A stretch of DNA of 41,748 nucleotides from Cyanobium sp. NIES-981 (lineage in GTDB: Bacteria; Cyanobacteriota; Cyanobacteriia; PCC-6307; Cyanobiaceae): the NCBI GenBank assembly GCA_945877595.1, contig CAMDVN010000017.1, positions 1 to 41,748 on the forward strand. The letters run 5' to 3'. Numbering within the stretch: the first letter of the stretch is position 1; each line of letters opens with the position of its first letter. Below, piece by piece: positions 7,143 through 14,118 of the stretch. A model generated the notes under the pieces. It did no database searches. It saw only the letters and a list, made by a program, of their open reading frames with translations, and was not told where the DNA came from. A program made the position numbers and the translations under genes.

Positions 7143-9378
7143 TCAACTCCCCCCATTTGTGCTCAAGGATGGGGAAACCTTTGCCATGCTTGATGGGCGT
7201 GGAGAAATCTGCCCTGAGACCCATCCTGATTCGGGCATCTTCCATCGCGGCACTCGCCATGTGAGCCGTCTTGAGCTGCTGCTGTGGGGCCAGGCGGCGG
7301 CGGTACTCAGCTCCACAGAGCGTGGCGAAATGGGGGTACATGTGAGCCATCTCACCAATGACACCAGTCTTGCTGGCCCTCCCCAGGGGGTCGTTCATCT
7401 CGAGCGCACGAGTGTGCTGACGCCCAACGCATGTTTACAGGAATTGAGTTTCACCAGTTACGCAGAGACCACCTTGGAGGTGCCGCTCTGCGTGCGTTGT
7501 GATGCCGATTTTCGTGACATTTTTGAGGTGCGGGGCCATGGGCGTGACCACCGTGGCCACACGGTCTTGAGCTGTGGGAATGACGCGCTGGAGTGGCGCT
7601 ATCTCGGCCTCGATGGCGAGGAGCGCAGCACGGCGGTCCGCCTGGGGGTCACGGTCCATGAGGTGGGGGATGACCGGCTGAGCTTCACGCTTGTTCTTCA
7701 GCCTCGGCAGGTGCAGAAGCTTGTGTTGGCGCTTGACTTCAGCCGTCGTGATGTCTTGACGGTGGCACCGAGCAGTGAGCTGTCCAGTCAGCCATTCAGT
7801 CAGCCATTCAGTCAGTCATCCAGTCAGCCGTCCACCCATTCTCCAAGCCCGACCACCAGCCCGACCACCAGTCAAACGTTTGCTTGTCCGATGCCGGCCG
7901 AAGCTTTCGAGCAGGCGATGGGGGGCACGATCGGTCGATTTCGTGAGGCTCGGCGACGCTCAGCGTTGATCAGCAGTGATAATCCTGCGTTCAATTCTTG
8001 GCTTGCTCGTTCGTACTCGGATGTGCATCTGCTCTCAACGGAGCTCGAGCACGGCCTGTTTCCCTATGCGGGCGTGCCGTGGTTTAGCTGTCCCTTTGGG
8101 CGGGATGGGCTGATCACAGCTCGTCAGTTGTTGATGGTGGAACCTCGCTTGGCTCGGGGTGTCTTGGGATTTTTAGCTGAGCATCAGGCCACCGTGAGGG
8201 ATCCGAGCTCCGATGCGGAACCCGGCAAGATCCTTCATGAGGCGCGTTTTGGTGAAATGGCGGCCCTGGGTGAGGTGCCGTTTCGCCGGTATTACGGCAC
8301 GGTCGATGCCACGCCCTTGTTTGTGATTCTGGCGGCCGATTATCTTGCCCGCACCGGTGAGTTGGCGTTTATTGAGGCCCTTTTGCCCGCCTTGCAGGAG
8401 GCGATGGCATGGATTCAGGCCGCCGAAGCGGACAGTTTTGACGGGTTTCTGCGCTACCGCCGCGCCGCCCATGGAGGACTGCGCAATCAGGGCTGGAAGG
8501 ACTCCGACGACGCCGTTCACCATGCCGATGGCCGCTTGGCCGAGGGTTCGATTGCGCTGTGTGAGGTCCAGGCCTACAGCTATGGGGCCCATCGGGCGAT
8601 GGCCGCAATCCTGCGCCGGCTCGGTCATGGCAGTGGCGCTGAACCCCTGCTTCAGCAGGCCGAGCGCTTGCGTGAACGCTTCCATGCCGCCTTTTGGTGC
8701 GAGTCGATCGGCACCTATGCCCTGGCGCTCGATGGCACGGGACTGCCCTGTGTCGTGCGTTCCTCCAATGCAGGCCATTGCCTTTGGACCGGGATTGCCA
8801 CGCCGGAGGCAGCGGCATCCATTGCCCGCGAGTTGCTGGCGCCCAGCAGTTTCAACGGCTGGGGAATTCGCACCCTCGATGAGCGAGAGGCGCGTTACAA
8901 CCCGATGAGTTATCACAACGGCTCGGTTTGGCCCCACGACAACGGTCTGATCGCCTTGGGTTTGGCGCGGTATGGCTTTCGCCAGGAGGCGATGCAGGTG
9001 CTCACCGGGTTGTTTGATACGGCCCGGGCGATGGCGATGCTGCGCTTGCCTGAGTTGTTCTGTGGCTTTTCCCGCCGCGACGACGAGGGCCCCACCCACT
9101 ATCCGGTGGCCTGCAGTCCGCAGGCCTGGGCCAGTGGCAGTGTCTTTGCCCTGCTTGAAGCCGTCACGGGCATGGCCATCGGCCGTGATGACATCACCGG
9201 ACGGGTGCAGGTGCACCTGCGCCATCCGGTGTTGCCCCAACGCATCAACGTGCTGGAGATTTCGGGTTTGCGGCTCGGCGATGAGGAGATCGACCTGCAG
9301 CTGCATCGCGGTGAGCACGACGTGGGGGTGCTGGTACGGCGCCGTACCGCCGGGGTCGACGTGCTGATCAGCAAATGA
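7132..9378 (+). CDS. glycogen-debranching-type amylo-alpha-1,6-glucosidase family protein
   Basis: 748 aa. The N-terminal about 210 residues match the bacterial glycogen debranching N-terminal beta-sandwich (DGETFAMLDGRGEI, GIFHRGTRHVSRLEL). A 40-residue Ser/Thr/Pro/Gln linker follows (7783-7880), built from 12-bp DNA repeats. The C-terminal (alpha/alpha)6 glycosidase domain has PWFSCPFGRDGLI, then GWKDSDDAV near 454-462 with the likely catalytic acids, and NPMSYHNGSVWPHDNGL near 590-605. The family includes amylo-alpha-1,6-glucosidases but also solute hydrolases, so the substrate is not fixed. It overlaps the preceding GT4 gene, suggesting the two act on the same glycoside. The N-terminal ATG is well supported by family alignment. 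Confidence 0.9.
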   Translation: MPHDQLPPFVLKDGETFAMLDGRGEICPETHPDSGIFHRGTRHVSRLELLLWGQAAAVLSSTERGEMGVHVSHLTNDTSLAGPPQGVVHLERTSVLTPNACLQELSFTSYAETTLEVPLCVRCDADFRDIFEVRGHGRDHRGHTVLSCGNDALEWRYLGLDGEERSTAVRLGVTVHEVGDDRLSFTLVLQPRQVQKLVLALDFSRRDVLTVAPSSELSSQPFSQPFSQSSSQPSTHSPSPTTSPTTSQTFACPMPAEAFEQAMGGTIGRFREARRRSALISSDNPAFNSWLARSYSDVHLLSTELEHGLFPYAGVPWFSCPFGRDGLITARQLLMVEPRLARGVLGFLAEHQATVRDPSSDAEPGKILHEARFGEMAALGEVPFRRYYGTVDATPLFVILAADYLARTGELAFIEALLPALQEAMAWIQAAEADSFDGFLRYRRAAHGGLRNQGWKDSDDAVHHADGRLAEGSIALCEVQAYSYGAHRAMAAILRRLGHGSGAEPLLQQAERLRERFHAAFWCESIGTYALALDGTGLPCVVRSSNAGHCLWTGIATPEAAASIARELLAPSSFNGWGIRTLDEREARYNPMSYHNGSVWPHDNGLIALGLARYGFRQEAMQVLTGLFDTARAMAMLRLPELFCGFSRRDDEGPTHYPVACSPQAWASGSVFALLEAVTGMAIGRDDITGRVQVHLRHPVLPQRINVLEISGLRLGDEEIDLQLHRGEHDVGVLVRRRTAGVDVLISK
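7783..7869. repeat. 12-bp tandem repeats coding a Ser/Gln/Pro/Thr linker
   Basis: Four 12-bp units of the form tccagtcagcca span 7783-7830, and two identical agcccgaccacc units span 7846-7869. They encode SQPF/SQSS and SPTT tetrads, lengthening the linker between the two domains of the debranching-type enzyme. Length variation here would stay in frame. Confidence 0.85.
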
Positions 9379-9411
9379 GCGCTGTCAAGTCCAGCTGTTA
9401 TTGAGAATCGC

Positions 9412-9440
9412 TTGCAAAAAGCTCGGGGCTTGTTTATGTT
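9412..9440 (+). promoter_or_regulatory. candidate sigma-70 promoter of the idiB-like gene
   Basis: TTGCAA (9412-9417) and TATGTT (9435-9440) are separated by 17 bp and lie upstream of the ATG at 9473. The -10 element abuts the Fur-box-like palindrome, which fits repression by blocking polymerase. Confidence 0.5.
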
Positions 9441-9455
9441 GCGAGTCATTCGCAA
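9439..9455. promoter_or_regulatory. Fur-box-like palindrome upstream of the idiB-like gene
   Basis: TTGCGAGTCATTCGCAA has perfect 6-bp arms around a 5-bp centre and resembles Fur boxes in the way its TTGCGA and TCGCAA arms flank ATT. It lies 17 bp before the ATG at 9473 and touches the candidate -10. A weaker TTG...CAA element is at 9401-9417. IdiB of Synechococcus elongatus responds to iron starvation, which fits Fur control. Confidence 0.6.
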
Positions 9456-9472
9456 TAAGCCCTGCTCCGCCG

Positions 9473-10090
9473 ATGCTCGCCCCTCCCGCCTTGACGTTGC
9501 AGCCCCCAGCTGGCCGTGTGGCCCCTTCGGCCGTGCGCCTGCCCGTGGGGCAGTCGGTGTTGCTTCATCCGGGCCTGCGACCTGGCGCCAGTTGTCTGGA
9601 GGTGCTGGAAGGGGTGGCCCGGGTCTACTGCCCCTGCGAAGAGACCGAGGGGATGACGCTGGCGTTTCTTCAGGCCGGCGATCAGCTCCGCACCGACCGT
9701 CTCTGCAGCGACGGGGTCTGCGTGGAGGCCCTCACGCCACTGGCGTTTTGCAGTGAGGCCGTGCCCCAAGGCGCTGACGGCTTTGACCCGGTCAATGAGT
9801 GGACCTTGCAGTTGCTGCGGATCCGTCACCTGGGCCAGGCCGAGCAGCGGTTGCATGCCCTGTTGGGGCTGCTGGTGCGGCGGCTGGGACGCCGTTGTGG
9901 GCCGTGGTGCGAACTGCCCTTTCGGCTCACTCATGAACGCATCGGCGAGCTGATTGGTACCACGCGCGTCACCACGACCCGGCTGATGTCACGCATTCGC
10001 GCGGCTGAGTTGGTGCAGGTGCCTCCGGGCGAGGTGGGTCTGCGCCTCGCGCCGGCCCTGGTTGAATCGGCCCCCTTGGCGCTGGCCTAA
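9473..10090 (+). CDS. idiB: Crp/Fnr-family regulator, IdiB-like
   Basis: 205 aa from the ATG at 9473, preferred over a TTG at 9401 that would lie inside the promoter. The N-terminal half is a Crp-like beta-roll (LPVGQSVLLHPG, LEVLEGVARVYCP). The C-terminal half has a Crp-type winged HTH (LTHERIGELIGTTRVTTTRL). The residues that bind cyclic nucleotide in Crp are not evident. In Synechococcus elongatus, IdiB is a Crp/Fnr-type activator of idiA, which encodes the FutA homologue. Here the gene is convergent with futB-futA, with only 17 bp between stops, and carries a Fur-box-like palindrome. That context supports IdiB; family membership is firm, orthology is inferred. Confidence 0.72.
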   Translation: MLAPPALTLQPPAGRVAPSAVRLPVGQSVLLHPGLRPGASCLEVLEGVARVYCPCEETEGMTLAFLQAGDQLRTDRLCSDGVCVEALTPLAFCSEAVPQGADGFDPVNEWTLQLLRIRHLGQAEQRLHALLGLLVRRLGRRCGPWCELPFRLTHERIGELIGTTRVTTTRLMSRIRAAELVQVPPGEVGLRLAPALVESAPLALA

Positions 10091-10107
10091 TCAACAACCA
10101 GTTTCAT

Positions 10108-11682
10108 TCACGACTTCTGCTGTGTGCCGGCTTCGAGGCTGGGGATCAGCGCACTGGCGGCCACCAACCCAAACACCATGATCAGCAGTGAGGGGGCCAT
10201 GGCTGCACCCACCCGCTCATCACTGGCGTATTGGAAAACCCGTACCGCCAAGGTGTCGAAATCAAAGGGCCTCAGCGAAAGGGTGATGGGGAGCTCTTTC
10301 ACCACATCCACAAAGACCAGCAGGCTGCCCACCACCAGGGGCCCCCGCATCAGCGGTAGGTGCACCCGACGCAGCACCCCTTGCCAGCTGCAGCCCAGGC
10401 TGGTTGCCGCTTCATCAATGCTGGGGGGGATGCGTTCAAAGGCGGCATCCATGCCCTGTTTGGAGACCGCCATGAAGCGATCGCCGTAGCCCCAGAGCAG
10501 CAGGAGCAGGGGGCTGAGCAGCAGCGGTCCCCCCAGGATCAACAGGCCGAGGGCCAGCACACTCCCGGGAATGGCATAGCCCAGACCCGCCACAAAACTG
10601 AGCTGGCGCACCAAGGGCTGAGGGCTCCAGCGGCGCACGATGGCCAGCAGCAGGGCTGCCGCCACCGTGACACCCGTGGCGGCAAAAGCCAGGCCCAGGG
10701 TTCGTAGGGCCAGGGGCACCAGGTCGGCGGCGGCTTCGGGGCCGATGCCCTGCCAGCCCGAGAGGATCCAAAGGGTGGGAATCGCCAGGGCGAGGAGTGG
10801 TGGCAGCGCCGTGATGAGGATGGCCAGCAGGGCTCGCCATCCCGTGAGCAGCCAGATCGCCTCTTGGCCGGTGCCGCCGCCGAGGTTCCAGCGGCGGCTG
10901 CGTTGGCGCAATTGACGCTCGGCAGCTACCAGCACGGCCACGATCGCCAGGGCAATCATCGAGAGCAGGGCGGCGCCGCGGGGGTCACCTTCCACCTGCC
11001 AGCGATCCAGAATCCCCGCCGAGAGGCTTGGTACGCCCAGCAGCCGCACGGCCCCCAGTTCGTTGACCACCTCCATGGCACTGAGGGCGATGCCGGCCCC
11101 GATCGAGGGCATCGCAATCGGCAAAGCCACGCGCCAGAAGCTGCGCCAGGGACCTACGCCCAGGCTGCGACTGGCCTCCAGCAGTCGTCTGCCGCTCACC
11201 GAGAAGCTTTCGGTGCTCAGCAGAAACACGTAGCTGTAATTGGCGAGGGTGAGCAGGGCGATGGCCCAGAGCGGACCATGGATCAGCAGGCCCCGCTGGC
11301 TCCCCCAATCGATCAGGCTGGCGGCTTGCAGGTAAGCCGGAAAAGCCATCGGCAGCAGCTGGGCAATGCGCAGCAGTCGGCGGCCTGGAAAACGGCACAC
11401 GGCGCAGAGCCAGCCAGTCGCGGTGCCCAGACTTGCCCCCAAGAGGCCTTCGCCCAACACCAGCAGCAGCGTGCCGCGGATCTGATCGGCACCATCGATC
11501 CCGAGCCCAAGGCCCTCTTGGCTGGGCCCTCGGAGGGCGTCCCATCCCAAGGCGATCAGGGGCAACAGGCTGAGCAGGCTGATTACCACCACCGCGGCCA
11601 ACAGGCTGAGGCGCCCTTGGTTATGACGTGCCGCTCTTGGTTGGACCGTTGCTGTTGGGTTGGGTGGAGGGGGCCGCCTCAT
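10108..11682 (-). CDS. futB: iron(III) ABC transporter permease (FutB/SfuB family)
   Basis: 524 aa, about 12 hydrophobic helices in two homologous halves, as in the fused SfuB/HitB/FutB iron permeases. Each half has an EAA loop that docks the ATPase: EASRSLGVGPWRSFWRVALP in the first and DEAATSLGCSWQGVLRRVHL in the second. It moves Fe(III) delivered by the periplasmic FutA across the inner membrane. The start is the ATG at 11682, which overlaps the futA stop as ATGA; the large N-terminal extension of the frame is an antisense-like shadow of futA. No ATPase gene (futC) follows in this window, so it must be encoded elsewhere. Confidence 0.92.
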   Translation of the reverse strand: MRRPPPPNPTATVQPRAARHNQGRLSLLAAVVVISLLSLLPLIALGWDALRGPSQEGLGLGIDGADQIRGTLLLVLGEGLLGASLGTATGWLCAVCRFPGRRLLRIAQLLPMAFPAYLQAASLIDWGSQRGLLIHGPLWAIALLTLANYSYVFLLSTESFSVSGRRLLEASRSLGVGPWRSFWRVALPIAMPSIGAGIALSAMEVVNELGAVRLLGVPSLSAGILDRWQVEGDPRGAALLSMIALAIVAVLVAAERQLRQRSRRWNLGGGTGQEAIWLLTGWRALLAILITALPPLLALAIPTLWILSGWQGIGPEAAADLVPLALRTLGLAFAATGVTVAAALLLAIVRRWSPQPLVRQLSFVAGLGYAIPGSVLALGLLILGGPLLLSPLLLLLWGYGDRFMAVSKQGMDAAFERIPPSIDEAATSLGCSWQGVLRRVHLPLMRGPLVVGSLLVFVDVVKELPITLSLRPFDFDTLAVRVFQYASDERVGAAMAPSLLIMVFGLVAASALIPSLEAGTQQKS

Positions 11683-12743
11683 TTCCAGCCGTTGGTGGCC
11701 ATTAAGGCCACGGCGGCTTTGTTTTGGGCTCCCAATTGTGCTGCTGAGAGTCGATCGGGTTTGAAGCTGCCGAAGCGCTGCAGGATCGGATTGTTGCCGT
11801 AGCCCTTGAGCGGATATTCGAAGCTGCCCTTGGCGAAACCTTCGGCGGCGGTCGGGGAGGTCAGGAATTCGATCAGTTGGATGGCTTCCGGTTTGTTTTT
11901 GGCGTAGCGGGTCACCCCAGCGCCGCTCACATTGATATGGGCTGGATTGGGATAGACAATCCGGATCTTGGCGGCCAGTGCTTTGTCGGCGGCCCCACTT
12001 TGGCCGGAGAGCATGCGGGCCACGTAGTAGCTGTTTACCAGGCCCACGCCGCAGCGCCCTTGGGCCACGGCCCGAGCCAGCGCTACGTCGCTGGTGAACA
12101 CCGGTTGGGCGAGGTTGGCGACCATGCCCTTGATCCAGGTGGCGGCCGCCCGGTCGCCGCGCAGGATCATCTGGTCGGCCACCAGCGACTGGTTGTAGAC
12201 ATTGTTGCGGTTGCGCAGGCACACCTTGCCCTTCAGCGCGGGCTTGGCGAGATCGGCATAGGTCTTCAAGCTGGCTGGATTCACCACAGCCGGATTCACG
12301 GCAAAGGCCCGCACCCGGCGGGTGAGGCCAAACCACCGGCCCTTTGGATCCCGCAGATCGAGGGGCACATCGCGCATCAGGGCCGCACTGCCCACCGGCT
12401 GAAACATGCCATCGGCGGCGGCATTGGCGAGCTTGGCTGCATCCACAAGAACCAGCACATCGGCTGAGCTGTTTTGTCCTTCATTGCGCAGGCGTTCGAT
12501 GATGGTGCTGTCGTTGGATTCGAGCAGGCGCACCTGGATGCCGGTCGCCTTTGTGAACTGCTGAAAGAGGGCGGCGTCGCTGCTGTAGTGACGCCCCGAA
12601 TACACGCGCACCTCCTTGGCCTGGGCCGGCGGTAAGGAGGCCAGGGCGGGGACTAGGCCGGTCAAGGAAGGGATTAGGGCCAGCAGTGCAGCTGAGCGCC
12701 CGTGAGGAATCGGCAAGGAATGAAACGAAGGGCGTGTCGACAT
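11679..12743 (-). CDS. futA: iron(III)-binding periplasmic protein FutA/IdiA
   Basis: 354 aa from the ATG at 12743. It has a hydrophobic signal segment (SAALLALIPSLTGLVPALAS), then the family start EVRVYSGRHYSSD. Tyr/His ligands of the FutA iron site are all present: H52/Y53 in GRHY, Y183 in NNVYNQ and Y239/Y240 in NSYYVA. It captures ferric iron in the periplasm for FutB. There is no twin-arginine pair, so Sec export is likely. It is the first gene of the futA-futB operon, preceded by a 16-bp tandem repeat array that starts one base upstream of the ATG. The longer frame to 12833 merely translates those repeats. The neighbouring idiB-like gene suggests iron-responsive activation. Confidence 0.93.
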   Translation of the reverse strand: MSTRPSFHSLPIPHGRSAALLALIPSLTGLVPALASLPPAQAKEVRVYSGRHYSSDAALFQQFTKATGIQVRLLESNDSTIIERLRNEGQNSSADVLVLVDAAKLANAAADGMFQPVGSAALMRDVPLDLRDPKGRWFGLTRRVRAFAVNPAVVNPASLKTYADLAKPALKGKVCLRNRNNVYNQSLVADQMILRGDRAAATWIKGMVANLAQPVFTSDVALARAVAQGRCGVGLVNSYYVARMLSGQSGAADKALAAKIRIVYPNPAHINVSGAGVTRYAKNKPEAIQLIEFLTSPTAAEGFAKGSFEYPLKGYGNNPILQRFGSFKPDRLSAAQLGAQNKAAVALMATNGWK

Positions 12744-12744
12744 G

Positions 12745-12808
12745 GGTTGCGTTCGGATTCGTTTTGCGATCGGATCAAGTTGTGATCGGATCCAGTTGAG
12801 ATCCCATG
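12745..12808. repeat. 16-bp tandem repeat in the futA leader, 3-4 copies
   Basis: Units at 12745, 12761 and 12777 share the pattern (a/g)(a/g)ttgcgatcggatc, and a fourth, degenerate copy (cagttgagatccc...) starts at 12793. The array starts one base upstream of the futA start codon, so it would be transcribed in the leader or overlap the promoter. Confidence 0.75.
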
Positions 12809-13115
12809 GGGAGAGCAACTGATTCAATTTCAATGGGGCCTTCGAAGGGGCGTTGGAAGGGGCTTTCGGTGGGGCGTGGGCGTTCGAATGGACGGCCGCG
12901 ATAACGGCTGAGTGGGCGCTGTTGATGCTGCTTTGATGTTACGGATCCCCTGCGCTGCAAGCGTGTTCACAGGATCCATGCCGGTGTATCAAATGTCACG
13001 CCTGGCGATGCAACTGCTTCGCTGCTGATGAGCGCTAGCTCAGCCATGGGCAGGCATGGGCAGCAGTGGGGGTAGGGCCAAGGGCACGCGCCAGCGCAAT
13101 GGGGAGCGGCACAAA
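12809..13115. other. non-coding stretch between futA and the terminator
   Basis: I see no convincing gene in these about 300 bases. They should contain the futA promoter. Local features are short G-rich repeats (caggcatgggcagcagtggg near 13050), a gcgctagctcagcc stretch that is not a tRNA, and frequent gatc/ggatcc words. No Fur-box-like palindrome was found in front of futA, consistent with indirect control through the Crp-type regulator. Confidence 0.5.
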
Positions 13116-13140
13116 AAAACCGCCTGTGTCAGGCGGTTTT
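13116..13140 (-). terminator. hairpin terminator after the 46-aa protein gene
   Basis: AAAACCGCCTG (13116-13126) pairs perfectly with CAGGCGGTTTT (13130-13140) across a 3-base loop. T-rich tracts follow on both strands, so it may act in both directions. It lies 85 bp beyond the stop of the small membrane protein gene and closes the minus-strand metal island. Confidence 0.8.
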
Positions 13141-13225
13141 GGTGGAGTTCAGTTGATGGAGATCTGAGCAGAGGTTGAATTCAGGGACCAACGCTCAGTG
13201 CTTCCTTTCAAATTGAACGATGGTC

Positions 13226-13366
13226 TCAGTTGCGCTTGACTCGAACTGGAACCAGCACGGGCTGCATCATGCCGCCGCCGCCATTGTCATCGTCAGAATC
13301 GGTGGTCAGCCAAAAGGCCACACCGAAGAGGGTGAGAACCGTGGCAAATAGGATCACTTCGGCCAT
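13226..13366 (-). CDS. 46-aa single-pass membrane protein, acidic/Gly linker
   Basis: A small gene: ATG at 13366, TGA at 13226. The product begins MAEVILFATVLTLFGVAFWL, one transmembrane helix, continues TTDSDDDNGGGG and ends in a basic MMQPVLVPVRVKRN tail. No domain is recognised; size and layout resemble small photosystem- or transporter-associated subunits. Support for translation comes from the compact helix/acidic/basic layout and a strong terminator downstream (13116-13140). A palindromic element (TAACGGTTA core) sits about 50 bp upstream, at the hupE stop. Nothing in the window says what it binds. Confidence 0.6.
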   Translation of the reverse strand: MAEVILFATVLTLFGVAFWLTTDSDDDNGGGGMMQPVLVPVRVKRN

Positions 13367-13424
13367 GGTGGTCATCCAATTGTTGCAATCTTAACGGGCT
13401 CAGCCAGTTCTGGTGTAACGGTTA

Positions 13425-14018
13425 TTACCCCAAAGGTGCCAGGGCCAGGGCGGCGCCGGCCAGGCCAAGGGCAGCCGCCAGCCGCAAGGTCCAGCGAGGC
13501 TCAAGGCTGCGCAGGGTCGCGAAGCTCACGCCCACCACGCCAGCTGAGGCCACAACGGCGCCGCTCCACCAGCTCCAGTGGGCAGCGGCTTCTTGACCGT
13601 GGAGCAGGGCATGCACCGCCACAGCGGCCGCCACGATGGTGCCCGCCATGGCCAACGATGGCTTCTGCTGGGCACGGCGGGTCTGCAGGATCAGGATCCC
13701 CAAACCCGACACAGCCAGGGCGGCCAGCAGTTCGGCCCCGGGTAGGGTGCCGCCCGCGCTGCCCAGCAGCGCGCCGATCACTCCGCCTGCCAGGGCAAAG
13801 ACCAACACCCCGGCGCCGGCCCATGCCCCTACGGCACCCACGCCCACAAGAAGCAGTAGGTGGTCGAGACCCAGCAACGGGTGGGCCGCGCCGCTCAGCA
13901 GGGTTCCATCGGCAAGGCCATGGGCGCCAGCGGGCAGGGCTGAAAGCAGGCTGAGGGCCAGGCCCGTGGCGCCCGAGAGGGCCAGGGGACGGGCAATCGC
14001 TTGGGACTTGGCGTTCAT
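13425..14018 (-). CDS. hupE: HupE/UreJ family metal permease
   Basis: 197 aa from the ATG at 14018, with a signal-like first helix ending in AGAHG and five to six further helices. The family signature H-P-x-x-G-x-D-H is present (HPLLGLDHLLLLVGVG); these His/Asp residues bind metal. HupE/UreJ proteins import or facilitate nickel or cobalt; in cyanobacteria some are linked to cobalt. A second His group (HALLHGQEAAAHW) sits in a later helix. Position directly after the COG0523/CobW gene, in an island with Zur-like and Znu genes, supports a metal-supply role, and zinc cannot be excluded. The longer frame upstream of 14018 is rejected as unlike the family. Confidence 0.85.
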   Translation of the reverse strand: MNAKSQAIARPLALSGATGLALSLLSALPAGAHGLADGTLLSGAAHPLLGLDHLLLLVGVGAVGAWAGAGVLVFALAGGVIGALLGSAGGTLPGAELLAALAVSGLGILILQTRRAQQKPSLAMAGTIVAAAVAVHALLHGQEAAAHWSWWSGAVVASAGVVGVSFATLRSLEPRWTLRLAAALGLAGAALALAPLG

Positions 14019-14055
14019 GGGGCCGAGGTCGATGGCTTCAGTATCGCGGGTGCGC

Positions 14056-14083
14056 TGTGGTGTGGACCATGTGGTGTGGACCA
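14056..14083. repeat. perfect 14-bp tandem duplication
   Basis: tgtggtgtggacca occurs twice in direct succession in the gap between cobW and hupE. The second copy with its flank can form a small GTGGT/ACCAC hairpin. Confidence 0.8.
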
Positions 14084-14118
14084 CGGTGCCGTTGGCATTC
14101 AGGCGTTTGAGCTGAGAT

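Noticed and set aside
8173-9318. Long minus-strand open frame (381 aa) opposite the debranching-type gene
   Set aside because: A shadow of high GC3 in the plus-strand gene. It lacks domains and the plus-strand product matches a known family.
10864-11802. Long plus-strand open frame (312 aa) opposite futB/futA
   Set aside because: Antisense shadow of clear FutB and FutA proteins; Gln/Ala/His-rich low complexity.
13032-13046. gcgctagctcagcc, resembling a tRNA D-arm
   Set aside because: No T-arm sequence (ggttc) or acceptor pairing within 70 bases.
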